Notes: generated by a model from the letters alone, not told the origin. A DNA stretch of 64,000 nt from Paenibacillus xerothermodurans (GCF_002220865.2 NZ_NHRJ02000007.1:1-64000), one strand, 5' to 3'; shown: positions 1 through 8,486, counted from the stretch's first letter. Numbers and translations: made by a program.

Positions 1-83
1 CTGCCGCCCGGGTACCGCCACCCGTTTCCCACTCTTCTATGATCGTGAATTTCTCAGTAGCGTTATATTCATTCTTTCTTGAC

Positions 84-141
84 AAAAAAACTCCCCTCCA
101 AGCAGCGGTTTATTTATTAAACCTGTCTACTTAAAGGGGAG
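84..141 (-). terminator. Terminator after the chromate-transporter pair
   Basis: CTCCCCT (minus strand) pairs with AGGGGAG across a long loop that holds a second small inverted repeat (gttta/taaac), followed by seven T residues on the minus strand. It lies about 40 nt after the stop of the downstream transporter gene. Confidence 0.6.
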
Positions 142-178
142 CATATCAGTGTACACGGTTGCCTGCTTTTTTCCGCTA

Positions 179-715
179 TTACGTATAAAATGCAATGCCC
201 ATCAAGCCCGATACAGCTAACACGGCCATCGGGTGGAGCCGGTACTTGACGGACGCGACCACAGCGAAAATGAAAATCGCCACGGACGCGACGGTGTGCG
301 CATTGAGGCCGGGCATAGGTTGTCCGTTCGCGGCTACACGAACGGCAGCGTATAGAATTAATGCGCACACCATCGGCTTCAAGCCGTGAAGCACCACTTC
401 CAACCAACGCTGACTCCTCGCACGATATAGAACAAAAGCGAGTACCACGGTAACGAGAATAGACGGCAAAATCATTCCGGCAATGGCGGCTGCCGCCCCG
501 GCGATGCCGGACGTATAATATCCGATCAGCACCGCGATATTCGTGGCGATCGGTCCCGGCGACATTCCAGCCAAAGCTACAGCGTGGGCATATTCGTGCG
601 GTGTCATCCACTGCTGGGCGATTACTTCATGCTCGACCACACCCAGGATCGCATAGCCGCCGCCGAACGAGATCAATCCTACTTTTAAAAAAGTCCAAAA
701 TAAGGCGAGCAGCAT
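179..715 (-). CDS. Chromate transporter, short-chain subunit (second gene of pair)
   Basis: A 178-residue integral membrane protein of the short-chain CHR family. It has the family signature FGGGYAILG near residues 17-25 and the APG/SPGP-type motif MSPGPIATN near residues 50-58, followed by several hydrophobic helices. Short-chain CHR proteins work as heteromeric pairs that export chromate, or in some bacteria an unknown anion, across the cytoplasmic membrane. The partner gene lies 27 nt upstream, so the two form one operon. The ATG is preceded by GGAGGGGG with 6-nt spacing. The substrate is inferred from the family and not shown by the sequence. Confidence 0.88.
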   Translation of the reverse strand: MLLALFWTFLKVGLISFGGGYAILGVVEHEVIAQQWMTPHEYAHAVALAGMSPGPIATNIAVLIGYYTSGIAGAAAAIAGMILPSILVTVVLAFVLYRARSQRWLEVVLHGLKPMVCALILYAAVRVAANGQPMPGLNAHTVASVAIFIFAVVASVKYRLHPMAVLAVSGLMGIAFYT

Positions 716-742
716 CGTAATCCCCCTCCCCCCGATGTACCC

Positions 743-1399
743 TCAAATGCCGTCTCCCCATATAAATTGACCTCCGGCAGCCGCATCGGCTCCCGGAACG
801 TTGTTGTGCTTTGTCTCCCCGGCTGACGCCCGGCCACTCAGTTTTTCCTTCCATTTAAACAACAGCAAGCCTGTCAGCGTTCCGACCAGCAGCAGCAAAG
901 CCGGATGTATCGGTGAAAACAGGAGCGCAGCCAGGGCACCGATAATAAGCAGCGATGTGACAGTATCATGGCGAGTTGATTTCCACATACGGAATCCCGC
1001 TACCGCAATAAACGCTACGACCGCCGAGTGAATCCCGGCTAATGCGGCCATCGCCTTTGTCCCGTCACTGACCAGTGCATAACCGAGAGCGAGTAGCAGT
1101 ATGACGACAAAATTGGGCAGGGCGATGCCTAGCACGGCAGCTAGCAGCCCCTGTATTCCAGCCAACCGAAAACCTGTTAACGCGGCTGCATTAACAGCTA
1201 TGCCCCCAGGTGCAGAGCCTGCTATAGATAACACGTCACTCAATTCTTCGGCATCCATCCAGCGGCGTCTATCTACGATTTCCTTTTCTATCATTGGAAT
1301 CATGGCATATCCACCGCCAAATGAGAGAGGACTGATTTTGCAAAATGACCAGCCGATTCGCCATAGCGTTGCCATCTTCTGTTCAGCCATTTTATTCAT
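743..1399 (-). CDS. Chromate transporter, short-chain subunit (first gene of pair)
   Basis: A 218-residue membrane protein, paralogous to the next gene: it has LSFGGGYAMIP near residues 25-35 and SAPGGIAVNAA near residues 61-71, the CHR signatures. The pair corresponds to one long-chain ChrA split into two halves, as in Bacillus ywrB-ywrA. The hydrophilic tail after about residue 190 is not needed for the fold. The start ATG is preceded by GGGGAG at 6 nt. Transcription probably begins at the promoter at 1436-1464, whose -35 region overlaps one of two identical 13-bp repeats, so the pair is probably controlled by a repressor or activator. Confidence 0.88.
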   Translation of the reverse strand: MNKMAEQKMATLWRIGWSFCKISPLSFGGGYAMIPMIEKEIVDRRRWMDAEELSDVLSIAGSAPGGIAVNAAALTGFRLAGIQGLLAAVLGIALPNFVVILLLALGYALVSDGTKAMAALAGIHSAVVAFIAVAGFRMWKSTRHDTVTSLLIIGALAALLFSPIHPALLLLVGTLTGLLLFKWKEKLSGRASAGETKHNNVPGADAAAGGQFIWGDGI

Positions 1400-1435
1400 C
1401 CGCCACTCCCCCTGTCCTGATGATTTCTTATCTTC

Positions 1436-1495
1436 ATTATAACTGACTTTTTATCTTTTTGATATAAACTCACACATAAACGTTTTTGATATAAA
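1436..1495 (-). promoter_or_regulatory. Promoter and twin 13-bp operator of the chromate operon
   Basis: On the minus strand a TATAAT box (1436-1441) stands 17 nt from a weak -35 TATCAA (1459-1464). The 13-mer TTTATATCAAAAA occurs twice in the same orientation, at 1456-1468 (over the -35) and 1483-1495, 27 bp apart. Two identical copies centred 27 bp apart suggest a dimer binding each, or co-operative binding. The regulator is not identified. Confidence 0.5.
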
Positions 1496-1837
1496 ACAAA
1501 AAGACAGATTATAAGCTGTTTATGCACCCTTTTTACAGCGGAATACTATGAATTGACACTGACTTTTTACCATTATCGAATAAACCATAGTACAATCTCC
1601 TGAATTATTCAATATGAAAATCATTCTACTAAGATCTTATAGTTTGCTCTTATGGCAATACTGCAGCATGTTGCGAAACATATAATTGCGCTTAAAAATA
1701 TTTCATTTACTTATGAATTCGTCTGGCGATATAATGGATTGACTGTCCTACTTGTTGCTTACACGCACATTAGTTGTACCATGAGCAGCACCGATTATGT
1801 ATTGAACTTGATTGCAGGCAGGCAGGTGAACAAGAAT

Positions 1838-3376
1838 ATGCAGAAGATTCCAGTCACACGAGATGGTAAAAAAGGTTCGGATATTTTGATCGTTCATTCG
1901 GATGATGTAGTAAAAATCGAATGCGTGCGAGACAAAGAATATATCATTCACACCGCACAGGACAAATATCATTGGGCGGCATCGCTCGAAGCCTTCGAAG
2001 AATGGATGTACGAGGAAGGCTTTCGCTTGATCGACCAAATGAATGTGGTAAATATGAATCACGTCACGGGATATGACTCCAAAAAAGGAATCGTGGAACT
2101 GCTCCCGGAGCATGAGACCAACTCCAAAACGGCGTCCGCCGCCTGGATACATAAAAACCATATCACCAACGTTATGAGTATGCTCGATGAGCTTAAAAAG
2201 CTCGATAAAAGCAGCAACCCCGATGATTTTCAGGATGACATCTTCCAATCAATTTTGGCACAGGAGGAAGACAGCCGATTCGCCCGTTCTTATGCGATGA
2301 TTCAAGCGATCTACGAAAAGAAAAAGGCGGAAAAAAGGCTGGAACAAAGCGAGCAGCGCTACAAGTCATTGTTCCGGCATAATCCGGATCCAATCTGCTC
2401 GGTTGATCGCCACGGGCTGTGCACAAGCGCCAATCCCGCCATCTTCCGGATGACCGGTTACGTGGAGGAGGAACTGCTGGGGGAATCGATCCACAAGCTG
2501 ATTATCCCCGATCATATGGAACGGTGGCGGGAGCAGTTCGATGGGACGCTGTCTGGCCGGACGCAGCAATATGAAATTACGTTGGTCAACAAAGACGGGG
2601 GCTCTGTGGAATTGAGCATTCTTAATGTGCCGATTGTCGTAAACGGCGAGATCGATGGCGTCTACATGATCGGGAAAGATATCAGCGAACGCAAACGCGC
2701 CGAGGAAATGATCATTCGCTCGGAAAAGCTGTCAATTGTCGGCCAGCTGGCCGCGGGTGTAGCCCATGAAATCAGAAACCCTTTGACCTCGTTAAAAGGC
2801 TTCGTCCAGCTCATGCAGAGCAAAGTAAGCGGATACGATTCCTACTTCGATATCATGCAGAATGAACTCGATCGGATTAATTTTATAGTGAGCGAGTTTC
2901 TGGTCATTGCCAAACCCCAATCGGTCCGCTACCAGCCGAGGGATGTGACGCACATCTTGGAAAACACCATATTGCTCATTGGCTCACAAGCCATGATCCA
3001 CAATGTAGAACTGCTCACCAGAGCAGAACCAAACCTCCCATTAATCAGCTGCGATGAAAACCAAATCAAACAAGTGTTCATTAATATATTGAACAACTCG
3101 ATCGAGTCAATGCCGGACGGCGGCACAATCACCATGGAATTAAGCAAAAAGGATGAGCGGCATATTCTGATCCGCTTTGCAGACGAAGGCTGCGGCATTC
3201 CTGCGGAACGTATCCCCCGACTGGGTGAGCCGTTCTACACTACAAAGGAAAAAGGCACGGGCTTAGGCCTGATGGTTACATTCAAAATAATTGAAAACCA
3301 CGGCGGCCGGACGCGGATTGTCAGTGAAGTAAACAAGGGAACTACTGTAGAAATCACGCTGCCGACAGCGCAATGA
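1838..3376 (+). CDS. Soluble PAS histidine kinase with N-terminal LytTR-like domain
   Basis: A 512-residue protein. Residues about 15-95 resemble a LytTR DNA-binding domain (VVKIECVRDKEYIIHTAQ, then a helix and FRLIDQ-VVNMNHV). A helical linker follows, then PAS (about 172-286), HisKA with phospho-acceptor H310 in GVAHEIRNPLTSLKGF, and a HATPase_c domain with GxGxGLG (GTGLGL) near the end. No membrane segment is seen. The kinase core resembles the sporulation kinases KinA/KinE that feed Spo0F or Spo0A. The frame is open from 1652, but the ATG at 1838 has AGGTG 9 nt upstream and no earlier start has a ribosome site. No cognate regulator is adjacent. The PAS and kinase calls are firm; the LytTR call is by pattern only. 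Confidence 0.85.
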   Translation: MQKIPVTRDGKKGSDILIVHSDDVVKIECVRDKEYIIHTAQDKYHWAASLEAFEEWMYEEGFRLIDQMNVVNMNHVTGYDSKKGIVELLPEHETNSKTASAAWIHKNHITNVMSMLDELKKLDKSSNPDDFQDDIFQSILAQEEDSRFARSYAMIQAIYEKKKAEKRLEQSEQRYKSLFRHNPDPICSVDRHGLCTSANPAIFRMTGYVEEELLGESIHKLIIPDHMERWREQFDGTLSGRTQQYEITLVNKDGGSVELSILNVPIVVNGEIDGVYMIGKDISERKRAEEMIIRSEKLSIVGQLAAGVAHEIRNPLTSLKGFVQLMQSKVSGYDSYFDIMQNELDRINFIVSEFLVIAKPQSVRYQPRDVTHILENTILLIGSQAMIHNVELLTRAEPNLPLISCDENQIKQVFINILNNSIESMPDGGTITMELSKKDERHILIRFADEGCGIPAERIPRLGEPFYTTKEKGTGLGLMVTFKIIENHGGRTRIVSEVNKGTTVEITLPTAQ

Positions 3377-3399
3377 CCGCCCTGCTCTGCTAAGCACAG

Positions 3400-3455
3400 A
3401 AAAGCACCTCTCTGCCCACTGAGATGTTGCACGTGAACAACAGGTGCTTTATTTG
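3400..3455. terminator. Bidirectional terminator between convergent genes
   Basis: AAAGCACCT pairs with AGGTGCTTT, with an inner GTTG/CAAC stem; T-rich tracts follow on both strands. It lies between the kinase gene (+) and the Tyr/Pro-rich gene (-) and can serve both. Confidence 0.7.
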
Positions 3456-3490
3456 TTGCTGCTGCTGTGCTCTTGCGAAATGCAGCACCG

Positions 3491-3754
3491 CTAATACGCG
3501 GCGTAACCGTACGACGGATAAAAAGGATACACTCCCGGATACGAATACGGGTAACCATACGCATAAGGGTATACATATGGGTAAGGCGCATAGTATGGCG
3601 GCAGCAGCAGCGCGGTCAGCGCGACCAGTGCACTCAAAGGATCGTAGTATTGATATGCGCGGTGTCCGCCGATTGGACTCCCGCCCTCGGTCTCATGCGA
3701 TTGCATCAGCCTGCCGCTGCTGTCGGCTGCCCATTGTTCCTGTTGGTTCGGCAT
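3491..3754 (-). CDS. Small Tyr/Pro-rich protein of unknown function
   Basis: An 87-residue protein. The first half is polar, residues about 40-52 are hydrophobic (LSALVALTALLLPP), and the last 35 residues are built almost only of Tyr, Pro, Gly, Ala and Val in a PY-rich pattern. It has a good ribosome site, AAGGAG 8 nt before the ATG. I do not recognise a family. Tyr-rich low-complexity tails occur in spore coat and surface proteins of Bacilli, and the next gene is the sporulation-linked prkA, so a coat or envelope role is possible but is only inference. Confidence 0.65.
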   Translation of the reverse strand: MPNQQEQWAADSSGRLMQSHETEGGSPIGGHRAYQYYDPLSALVALTALLLPPYYAPYPYVYPYAYGYPYSYPGVYPFYPSYGYAAY

Positions 3755-3858
3755 AACACTTCTCCTTTTTTGTGATAGCTGGCGATTCTTCTAAAATTAT
3801 ATGTGTGATCGCCTACGAGGTGTTTGCCTACCGGAAAAATGGGCGAATGCCTTTGACG

Positions 3859-5754
3859 TTAACGATTCAGCAGACTGCCAACATACCGCAGCAGTTCATT
3901 GGCTGACGCTGTGGTGTAACCGTGCTCGTCGACCAGCCGTTTGATGACCTCATTAATCCGTTTTAACTGATTTTCATCCGGCGTTTTAGTGGAGGTTGTT
4001 ATTTTGACAATATCTTTTAGGTCAGTGAACAGCTTCTTCTCAATCGCCTCACGCAGCCGCTCGTGACTGCTGTACTGAAAACGGCGACCTTTCCGTGAGT
4101 AGGACGACATGCGGATCAGAATCTCTTCGCGGAACGCCTTTTTGGCATTTTCCGAAATACCGATCTGTTCTTCTATCGAACGCATAAGCCGCTCATCGGG
4201 ATCCATTTCCTCTCCCGTGATGGGATCCTTCACTTTACCCCAGTTGCAGTAAGATTCGATGTTATCCAGGTAGTTGTTGAACAGCGTTTTAGCTGACTCC
4301 TCGAATGAGTACACGAACGCCTTTTGGACCTCTTTTTTGGCCAGCTCGTCATACTCCTTGCGTGCGATGGAAATGAAGTTTAGATAACGCTCCCTCTCCT
4401 CTTTCGTGATGGATGGATGCTGATCCAGGCCGTCCTTCAGTGCACGCAGCACATCCAGTGCCGTGATGAATTCCAAACCTTGTCGGATTAACGCGCTTGA
4501 GATGCGGTTGATGACATATCGCGGATCAATCCCTGACATGCCTTCTTCCAGATACTCGTTTTGCATCTCCTTTAAATCGGCCTCTTTGTAACCCTCCACC
4601 TCTTCCCCATCATACATACGCATTTTTTTGACCAAATCCATACCCTGCTTCTTCGATTCCTTGAGCCTGGTTAAGATAGAAAAAATCGCCGCTGCACGCA
4701 AGGAGTGCGGGGCAATATGAACATGCGCCATATCGCTTTGCGAGATCAGCTTTGTATAAATTTTTTCTTCCTCCGACACCTTCAGATTGTAAGGAATCGG
4801 CATGACGATCATCCTGGATTGAAGCGCTTCATTTTTCTTGTTCGCGATAAATGATTTGTACTCCGACTCGTTAGTATGTGCAATTATGAGCTCATCCGCG
4901 GAAATCAGCGCGAACCGGCCGGCTTTAAAGTTACCCTCCTGTGTGAGTGAGAGTAAATTCCAGAGGAACTTTTCATCACATTTGAGCATCTCCTGGAACT
5001 CCATAATGCCGCGGTTCGCCTTGTTAAGCTCTCCATCAAACCGATATGCGCGGGGATCGGACTCCGATCCGAATTCGGTAATGGTTGAAAAGTCGATGCT
5101 TCCTGTGAGGTCGGCAATGTCTTGCGATTTCGGATCCGATGGACTGAACGTACCGATACCTGTACGATTGTCCTCCGATAGCAGCACGCGCTCCACGAGG
5201 ACGTCTTCGATGTGCCCGCTGTATTCCGTTTTCAAGCGCATTTGGCAGGATGGGCACAGGTTGCCCTCTATTTTCACGCCAAGCTCATTCTCCACTTCCG
5301 GCCTCAGCTCATGCGGCACCAAATGCAGAGGTTCTTCGTGCATCGGACAACCTTTGATCGCATATACCGCGCCCTCCTCCGTCCGGGAGAACTGCTCCAA
5401 TCCTCGTTTGAGCAGGGTGACGATAGTTGATTTCCCGCCGCTCACCGGTCCCATCAGCAGGAGAATCCGTTTTCGCACGTCGAGGCGTCTGGCTGCAGAA
5501 TGGAAATACTCTTCCACCAGCTTTTCGATAGCCTGATCCAGCCCGAAGATTTCCTTTTCAAAAAAGTGGTATTTTCGCGCTCCATTCTCTTTATCCACGC
5601 CATGAGACTCGAGCATTCGATATACCCTAGCATGGGCTGTCATCGCCAAATGAGGCTGCTTTCGAACCATTTCGATATATTCGCCAAATGTTCCCGTCCA
5701 AGCCAATCTCTCGGTTTCAGTGCGGTAATCCGAAATTTTCTTGAATATGTCCAT
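3859..5754 (-). CDS. prkA: PrkA serine protein kinase / AAA+ protein
   Basis: A 631-residue protein, the normal length for PrkA. An AAA+ module with Walker A (GPVSGGKST, about 102-110) is followed by a C-terminal region related to cAMP-dependent kinases. In Bacillus, PrkA is expressed during sporulation and affects sigma-K-dependent events and catabolite control; kinase and protease activities have both been reported for the family. GGAGGAGG 7 nt before the ATG fixes the start. In many Bacilli yhbH and spoVR lie next to prkA; neither is seen here, and the gene appears monocistronic, divergent from the DUF2161 gene. Confidence 0.95.
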   Translation of the reverse strand: MDIFKKISDYRTETERLAWTGTFGEYIEMVRKQPHLAMTAHARVYRMLESHGVDKENGARKYHFFEKEIFGLDQAIEKLVEEYFHSAARRLDVRKRILLLMGPVSGGKSTIVTLLKRGLEQFSRTEEGAVYAIKGCPMHEEPLHLVPHELRPEVENELGVKIEGNLCPSCQMRLKTEYSGHIEDVLVERVLLSEDNRTGIGTFSPSDPKSQDIADLTGSIDFSTITEFGSESDPRAYRFDGELNKANRGIMEFQEMLKCDEKFLWNLLSLTQEGNFKAGRFALISADELIIAHTNESEYKSFIANKKNEALQSRMIVMPIPYNLKVSEEEKIYTKLISQSDMAHVHIAPHSLRAAAIFSILTRLKESKKQGMDLVKKMRMYDGEEVEGYKEADLKEMQNEYLEEGMSGIDPRYVINRISSALIRQGLEFITALDVLRALKDGLDQHPSITKEERERYLNFISIARKEYDELAKKEVQKAFVYSFEESAKTLFNNYLDNIESYCNWGKVKDPITGEEMDPDERLMRSIEEQIGISENAKKAFREEILIRMSSYSRKGRRFQYSSHERLREAIEKKLFTDLKDIVKITTSTKTPDENQLKRINEVIKRLVDEHGYTTASANELLRYVGSLLNR

Positions 5755-5950
5755 GAGGCTACCTCCTCCGTGCAGTGCACTTCACTGGATGTGAGAAAAC
5801 AAAGTGTAATTAATAAGTATGCGCGGCGGCAAAATAAGTTGCGCGAAAAATTGAAGCAATTACAGCGTCATACCGCTATCTCGGCGTGCGTAAAGGTCAA
5901 ACCTTGTCTGCTGCAAACAGACCACCTTGCGTCTGCCTCCAGCTTTTCTA

Positions 5951-5959
5951 TGTTATAAT
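5951..5959 (+). promoter_or_regulatory. Extended -10 promoter of the DUF2161 gene
   Basis: TGTTATAAT is a perfect extended -10 (TGnTATAAT). No good -35 is spaced correctly, as is usual for extended -10 promoters. It lies about 54 nt before the GTG start. Confidence 0.6.
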
Positions 5960-6012
5960 TGCAATTGCTTGCATCACGACCAGCTACACTTTCAAAAGGA
6001 GTCGAATCGTCT

Positions 6013-6807
6013 GTGGCAATCAAAACGGAGACTGAGCTGTACGCGCCGGTGAAATCGTACTTCGAACAGCTGGGCTATTCGGTCAGAGGCGAAGTGAATC
6101 ACTGTGATCTCGTCGCTATGCGCGGCGAAGAGCCTCCAGTCATTGTAGAATTGAAGAAAAATTTTTCCATCCCGCTCTTGCTCCAGGGCATCGAGCGTCT
6201 GAAGCTCACTCGGCGAGTGTATGTAGCGTTCGAACTGCCGAACAAGGGACGTGCTCCCCATGGAGCCAGCTGGCCGGAGCTTCGCAACCTCTGCCAAATG
6301 CTCGGCATAGGCATGATAACAGTACAATTTTTTCAACGGAAGCAGCCATCCGTCTACATAGAATGTCATCCTGCCGAAGCCGTCGGCTCTGCGCCTGTCC
6401 GAGCCGTCCGTCCGCGCCATAACAAGCGGGCCGCCGAGCAGATAGTGACCGAATTCAAAGAAAGGCATGCCGATTATAACGTTGGAGGCAGCACCAAGCT
6501 GAAGCTGATGACATCCTACCGCGAGAAGGCACTGCACTTGGCTTATCTGCTGCAGCAGCACGGCCCTCTAAGCCCACGCAAGCTTCGCGAGATGACCGGA
6601 AATTTAAAAACGGCAAGCCTGCTGCAGAAAAATTTCTACCGCTGGTTTCAGCGCGTGGAGCGAGGCATCTATCGGGTCACGCCATTGGGGGAGGAAGCGC
6701 TGCTGACCTACGCACACGTCGTCGCCGAACTGCCTTTGGCGGTATCCGCAGCACGTGAGCAGCCGGACCAGCCCCAGCCCGTCACTGTCGCACCAGCGCA
6801 GACGTAA
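6013..6807 (+). CDS. DUF2161 family putative PD-(D/E)XK nuclease-fold protein
   Basis: A 264-residue protein from the GTG at 6013, which follows AAAAGGAG by 11 nt. The frame is open from 5959, but that ATG lies inside the promoter -10 box. The N-terminal half reads like the DUF2161 PD-(D/E)XK fold: LYAPVKSYFEQLGY, then GEVNHCDLVAM (Asp) and PPVIVELKK (E-x-K), the likely metal-site residues. The middle third, about residues 160-235, resembles a winged-helix region, and the end is Pro/Ala-rich. The family is annotated as putative phosphodiesterase and the substrate is unknown. It could act on nucleic acid; that is inference. Divergent from prkA. Confidence 0.75.
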   Translation: MAIKTETELYAPVKSYFEQLGYSVRGEVNHCDLVAMRGEEPPVIVELKKNFSIPLLLQGIERLKLTRRVYVAFELPNKGRAPHGASWPELRNLCQMLGIGMITVQFFQRKQPSVYIECHPAEAVGSAPVRAVRPRHNKRAAEQIVTEFKERHADYNVGGSTKLKLMTSYREKALHLAYLLQQHGPLSPRKLREMTGNLKTASLLQKNFYRWFQRVERGIYRVTPLGEEALLTYAHVVAELPLAVSAAREQPDQPQPVTVAPAQT

Positions 6808-7190
6808 TGTCTCGCCGGCTGGACAGCGGAGTCAGCGGCCTGTACCTGCTGCCTTATGTGCGAGATCGCCCAGCGGGCTCCCCAGTGTGCAGCCGAGAGA
6901 ATAGCGGCCTGTACCTGCTGCCTTATGCGCGGATCGCCCAGCTCGCCCCCCAGTGTGCAGCTGAGAGAATAGCGGCCGAGCCTCCACCCATGTAGCGCAC
7001 ACAGTCCGGCCGCTGCCCCCCTTGAACACTGGCACGCGACCTAGCCCCAAGCCTCACACACGGCAAACTGGCCGAGCGGAACTCCCACGTGTCCTCCACA
7101 CGAAGCTGGCCATGCCAGTCCCCTGTCATATTCCCAACTGCCGCCGGATATGCATAGAGTAATAGATTACCGCGAAGGAGTCTGTCACCT
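6808..7190 (+). other. Gene-free stretch with a tandem repeat
   Basis: 383 nt between the DUF2161 gene and the deacetylase gene. The first part is the 68/69-nt tandem repeat listed separately; the remainder is GC-rich without a convincing gene. A ribosome site AAGGAG stands 10 nt before the deacetylase ATG. A 62-codon frame starting in the TAATG of the upstream stop covers the repeat and is not supported. Confidence 0.5.
6834..6977. repeat. 68/69-nt intergenic tandem repeat, two copies plus a seed
   Basis: The unit begins AGCGGCCTGTACCTGCTGCC. Copy 1 runs 6834-6902 and copy 2 6903-6970, and a third copy begins with AGCGGCC at 6971. The copies differ by a few substitutions and one or two single-base gaps, so the reading frame is not kept. 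This fits a non-coding duplication rather than a coding repeat. Confidence 0.8.
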
Positions 7191-8486
7191 ATGAAGCATC
7201 CGGCGTTTGTGTTATTTCGACTCATCAAATCACTGCCAACTCCACTCAAGTGGAGCTTACCTTTGGCAGGCCTCATACTAGCCGTTGGCTGCATGGCGCT
7301 CACGAATACGAGCAGCCTGCTCTATGGCGGGCAGATGGCACCTCAAGCCGGCCAACCCCATCCGTCCGAATCTAAAGCTGCCTCGGACTCCGCTGCCAGC
7401 GGATTCACGCTGGAATTACCTCCCAAGCTCATCGAACAATTCGCACAGCAGGCTGGCACGTCTGCTGGACAATCCCATGCCCACCTCCTTGGTGCTCCGG
7501 GCGGCAGGCAAGGTTTGCATGCCGGCGGCCGGTTTGGCGTGGCTGCCGGCTCAGTACAGCCCGCCAACGCCGGTGGCGAGGCCGCCGCTTCCGCGCAGCC
7601 CACCAACGACCACAGCGAGGCCGCCGCTTCCGCGCAGCCCACCAACGGCCGCAGCGAGGCCGCCGCTTCCGCGCAGCCCGCCAACGCTGGCGGCGAGGCT
7701 GCTGCTTCCGCGCAGCCCGCCAGCGGCCGCAGCGAGGTCGCCGAGCACGCGCTGCCAAACGGCGGGACGCTGCTGGCAGCCGGTTCGGAGGAGAGTGCTG
7801 CAGCCCATGCACAGACGAAACCCGATCACCTCATCCGGGTGCCGGTGCTGAACTACCACAGTATCGCTGTCGATCCCGGCAATTCGGCCACAATTACTCC
7901 CGAGAAGTTTACCGCACACATGCAGTATTTATCAGACAATGGATACACCACGCTTACCCTGAAACAGTTCACTGATATTATGGAAAAAAAAGCTGCTGCC
8001 CCGGATAAACCAGTGCTCCTTACGTTCGACGATGGCTATGCGGATAACTATGAAATCGCAATGCCCGTCTTAAAAAAGTTCAATTTTAAAGCGACCGTAT
8101 TTATGTCCCCCGGTATGGTGGATGACGGCCACTACATCAACTGGGATCAGGCGAAGGAAATGCATGCAGCCGGCTGGGATATTCAGCCGCACGGGATGAG
8201 CCATCCCCATCTTCCCAAATTAACGGCCAAACAACAGGCCCACGAAATATCTGAGGCCAAAACGCAAATCGAGCAGATGCTCGGCACCTCCGCAGATGTA
8301 TTCTGTTATCCGTACGGCGAACGCAATCAAACTACGATCAGGCTGCTTAATGAGCTCAAGTTCCGCTATGCATTTACTATCGAGCAGGGCGTGACCACGG
8401 CGGAACAAAAACCTCTGCTGCTTCGGCGTATTTTTGTGAACGGTAAAGACACGGTAGAAAAGTGGATTGCGAAGTTAACCCAATGA
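7191..8486 (+). CDS. Membrane-anchored polysaccharide deacetylase with Ala-rich repeat linker
   Basis: A 431-residue secreted or anchored protein. A hydrophobic segment (about 22-40) follows a basic N-terminus. Residues about 55-215 form a low-complexity Ala/Gln/Pro/Ser linker with 13-residue repeats (AAASAQPTN + 4). The C-terminal half is a NodB-type carbohydrate esterase 4 domain: TFDD (278-281, metal and catalytic Asp), H334-x3-H338 (metal), and YPYG near 364. Such enzymes de-N-acetylate peptidoglycan or other N-acetylglucosamine polymers outside the cell. AAGGAG lies 10 nt before the ATG. The linker probably spans the wall. Exact substrate unknown. Confidence 0.9.
   Translation: MKHPAFVLFRLIKSLPTPLKWSLPLAGLILAVGCMALTNTSSLLYGGQMAPQAGQPHPSESKAASDSAASGFTLELPPKLIEQFAQQAGTSAGQSHAHLLGAPGGRQGLHAGGRFGVAAGSVQPANAGGEAAASAQPTNDHSEAAASAQPTNGRSEAAASAQPANAGGEAAASAQPASGRSEVAEHALPNGGTLLAAGSEESAAAHAQTKPDHLIRVPVLNYHSIAVDPGNSATITPEKFTAHMQYLSDNGYTTLTLKQFTDIMEKKAAAPDKPVLLTFDDGYADNYEIAMPVLKKFNFKATVFMSPGMVDDGHYINWDQAKEMHAAGWDIQPHGMSHPHLPKLTAKQQAHEISEAKTQIEQMLGTSADVFCYPYGERNQTTIRLLNELKFRYAFTIEQGVTTAEQKPLLLRRIFVNGKDTVEKWIAKLTQ
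7539..7733 (+). repeat. 39-nt coding minisatellite in the deacetylase gene
   Basis: Five consecutive 39-nt units, the first (7539-7577) degenerate, then 7578-7616, 7617-7655, 7656-7694 and 7695-7733. Each encodes 13 residues, GAG GCC GCC GCT TCC GCG then CAGCCC and a variable NxxxS/G end. The period is a multiple of three, so copy-number change would keep the frame and alter linker length. Confidence 0.9.

Noticed and set aside
1652-1837. A 62-codon N-terminal extension of the histidine kinase
   Set aside because: No ribosome site precedes the earlier ATG codons, and the sequence has no similarity to the domain that follows; the ATG at 1838 has AGGTG at good spacing.
6807-6995. A 62-codon frame beginning in the TAATG of the DUF2161 stop
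   Set aside because: It is made of the intergenic tandem repeat, the copies break frame in the second unit, and it has no ribosome site of its own.
6834-7733. A CRISPR-like array because of consecutive repeats
   Set aside because: The repeats are direct tandem units without unique spacers of constant length, and no cas gene is present.
7285-7919. Several long Arg/Ala/Pro frames on both strands over the deacetylase gene
   Set aside because: They are shadows created by the 39-nt repeat and high GC; only the deacetylase frame has a ribosome site and recognisable domains.
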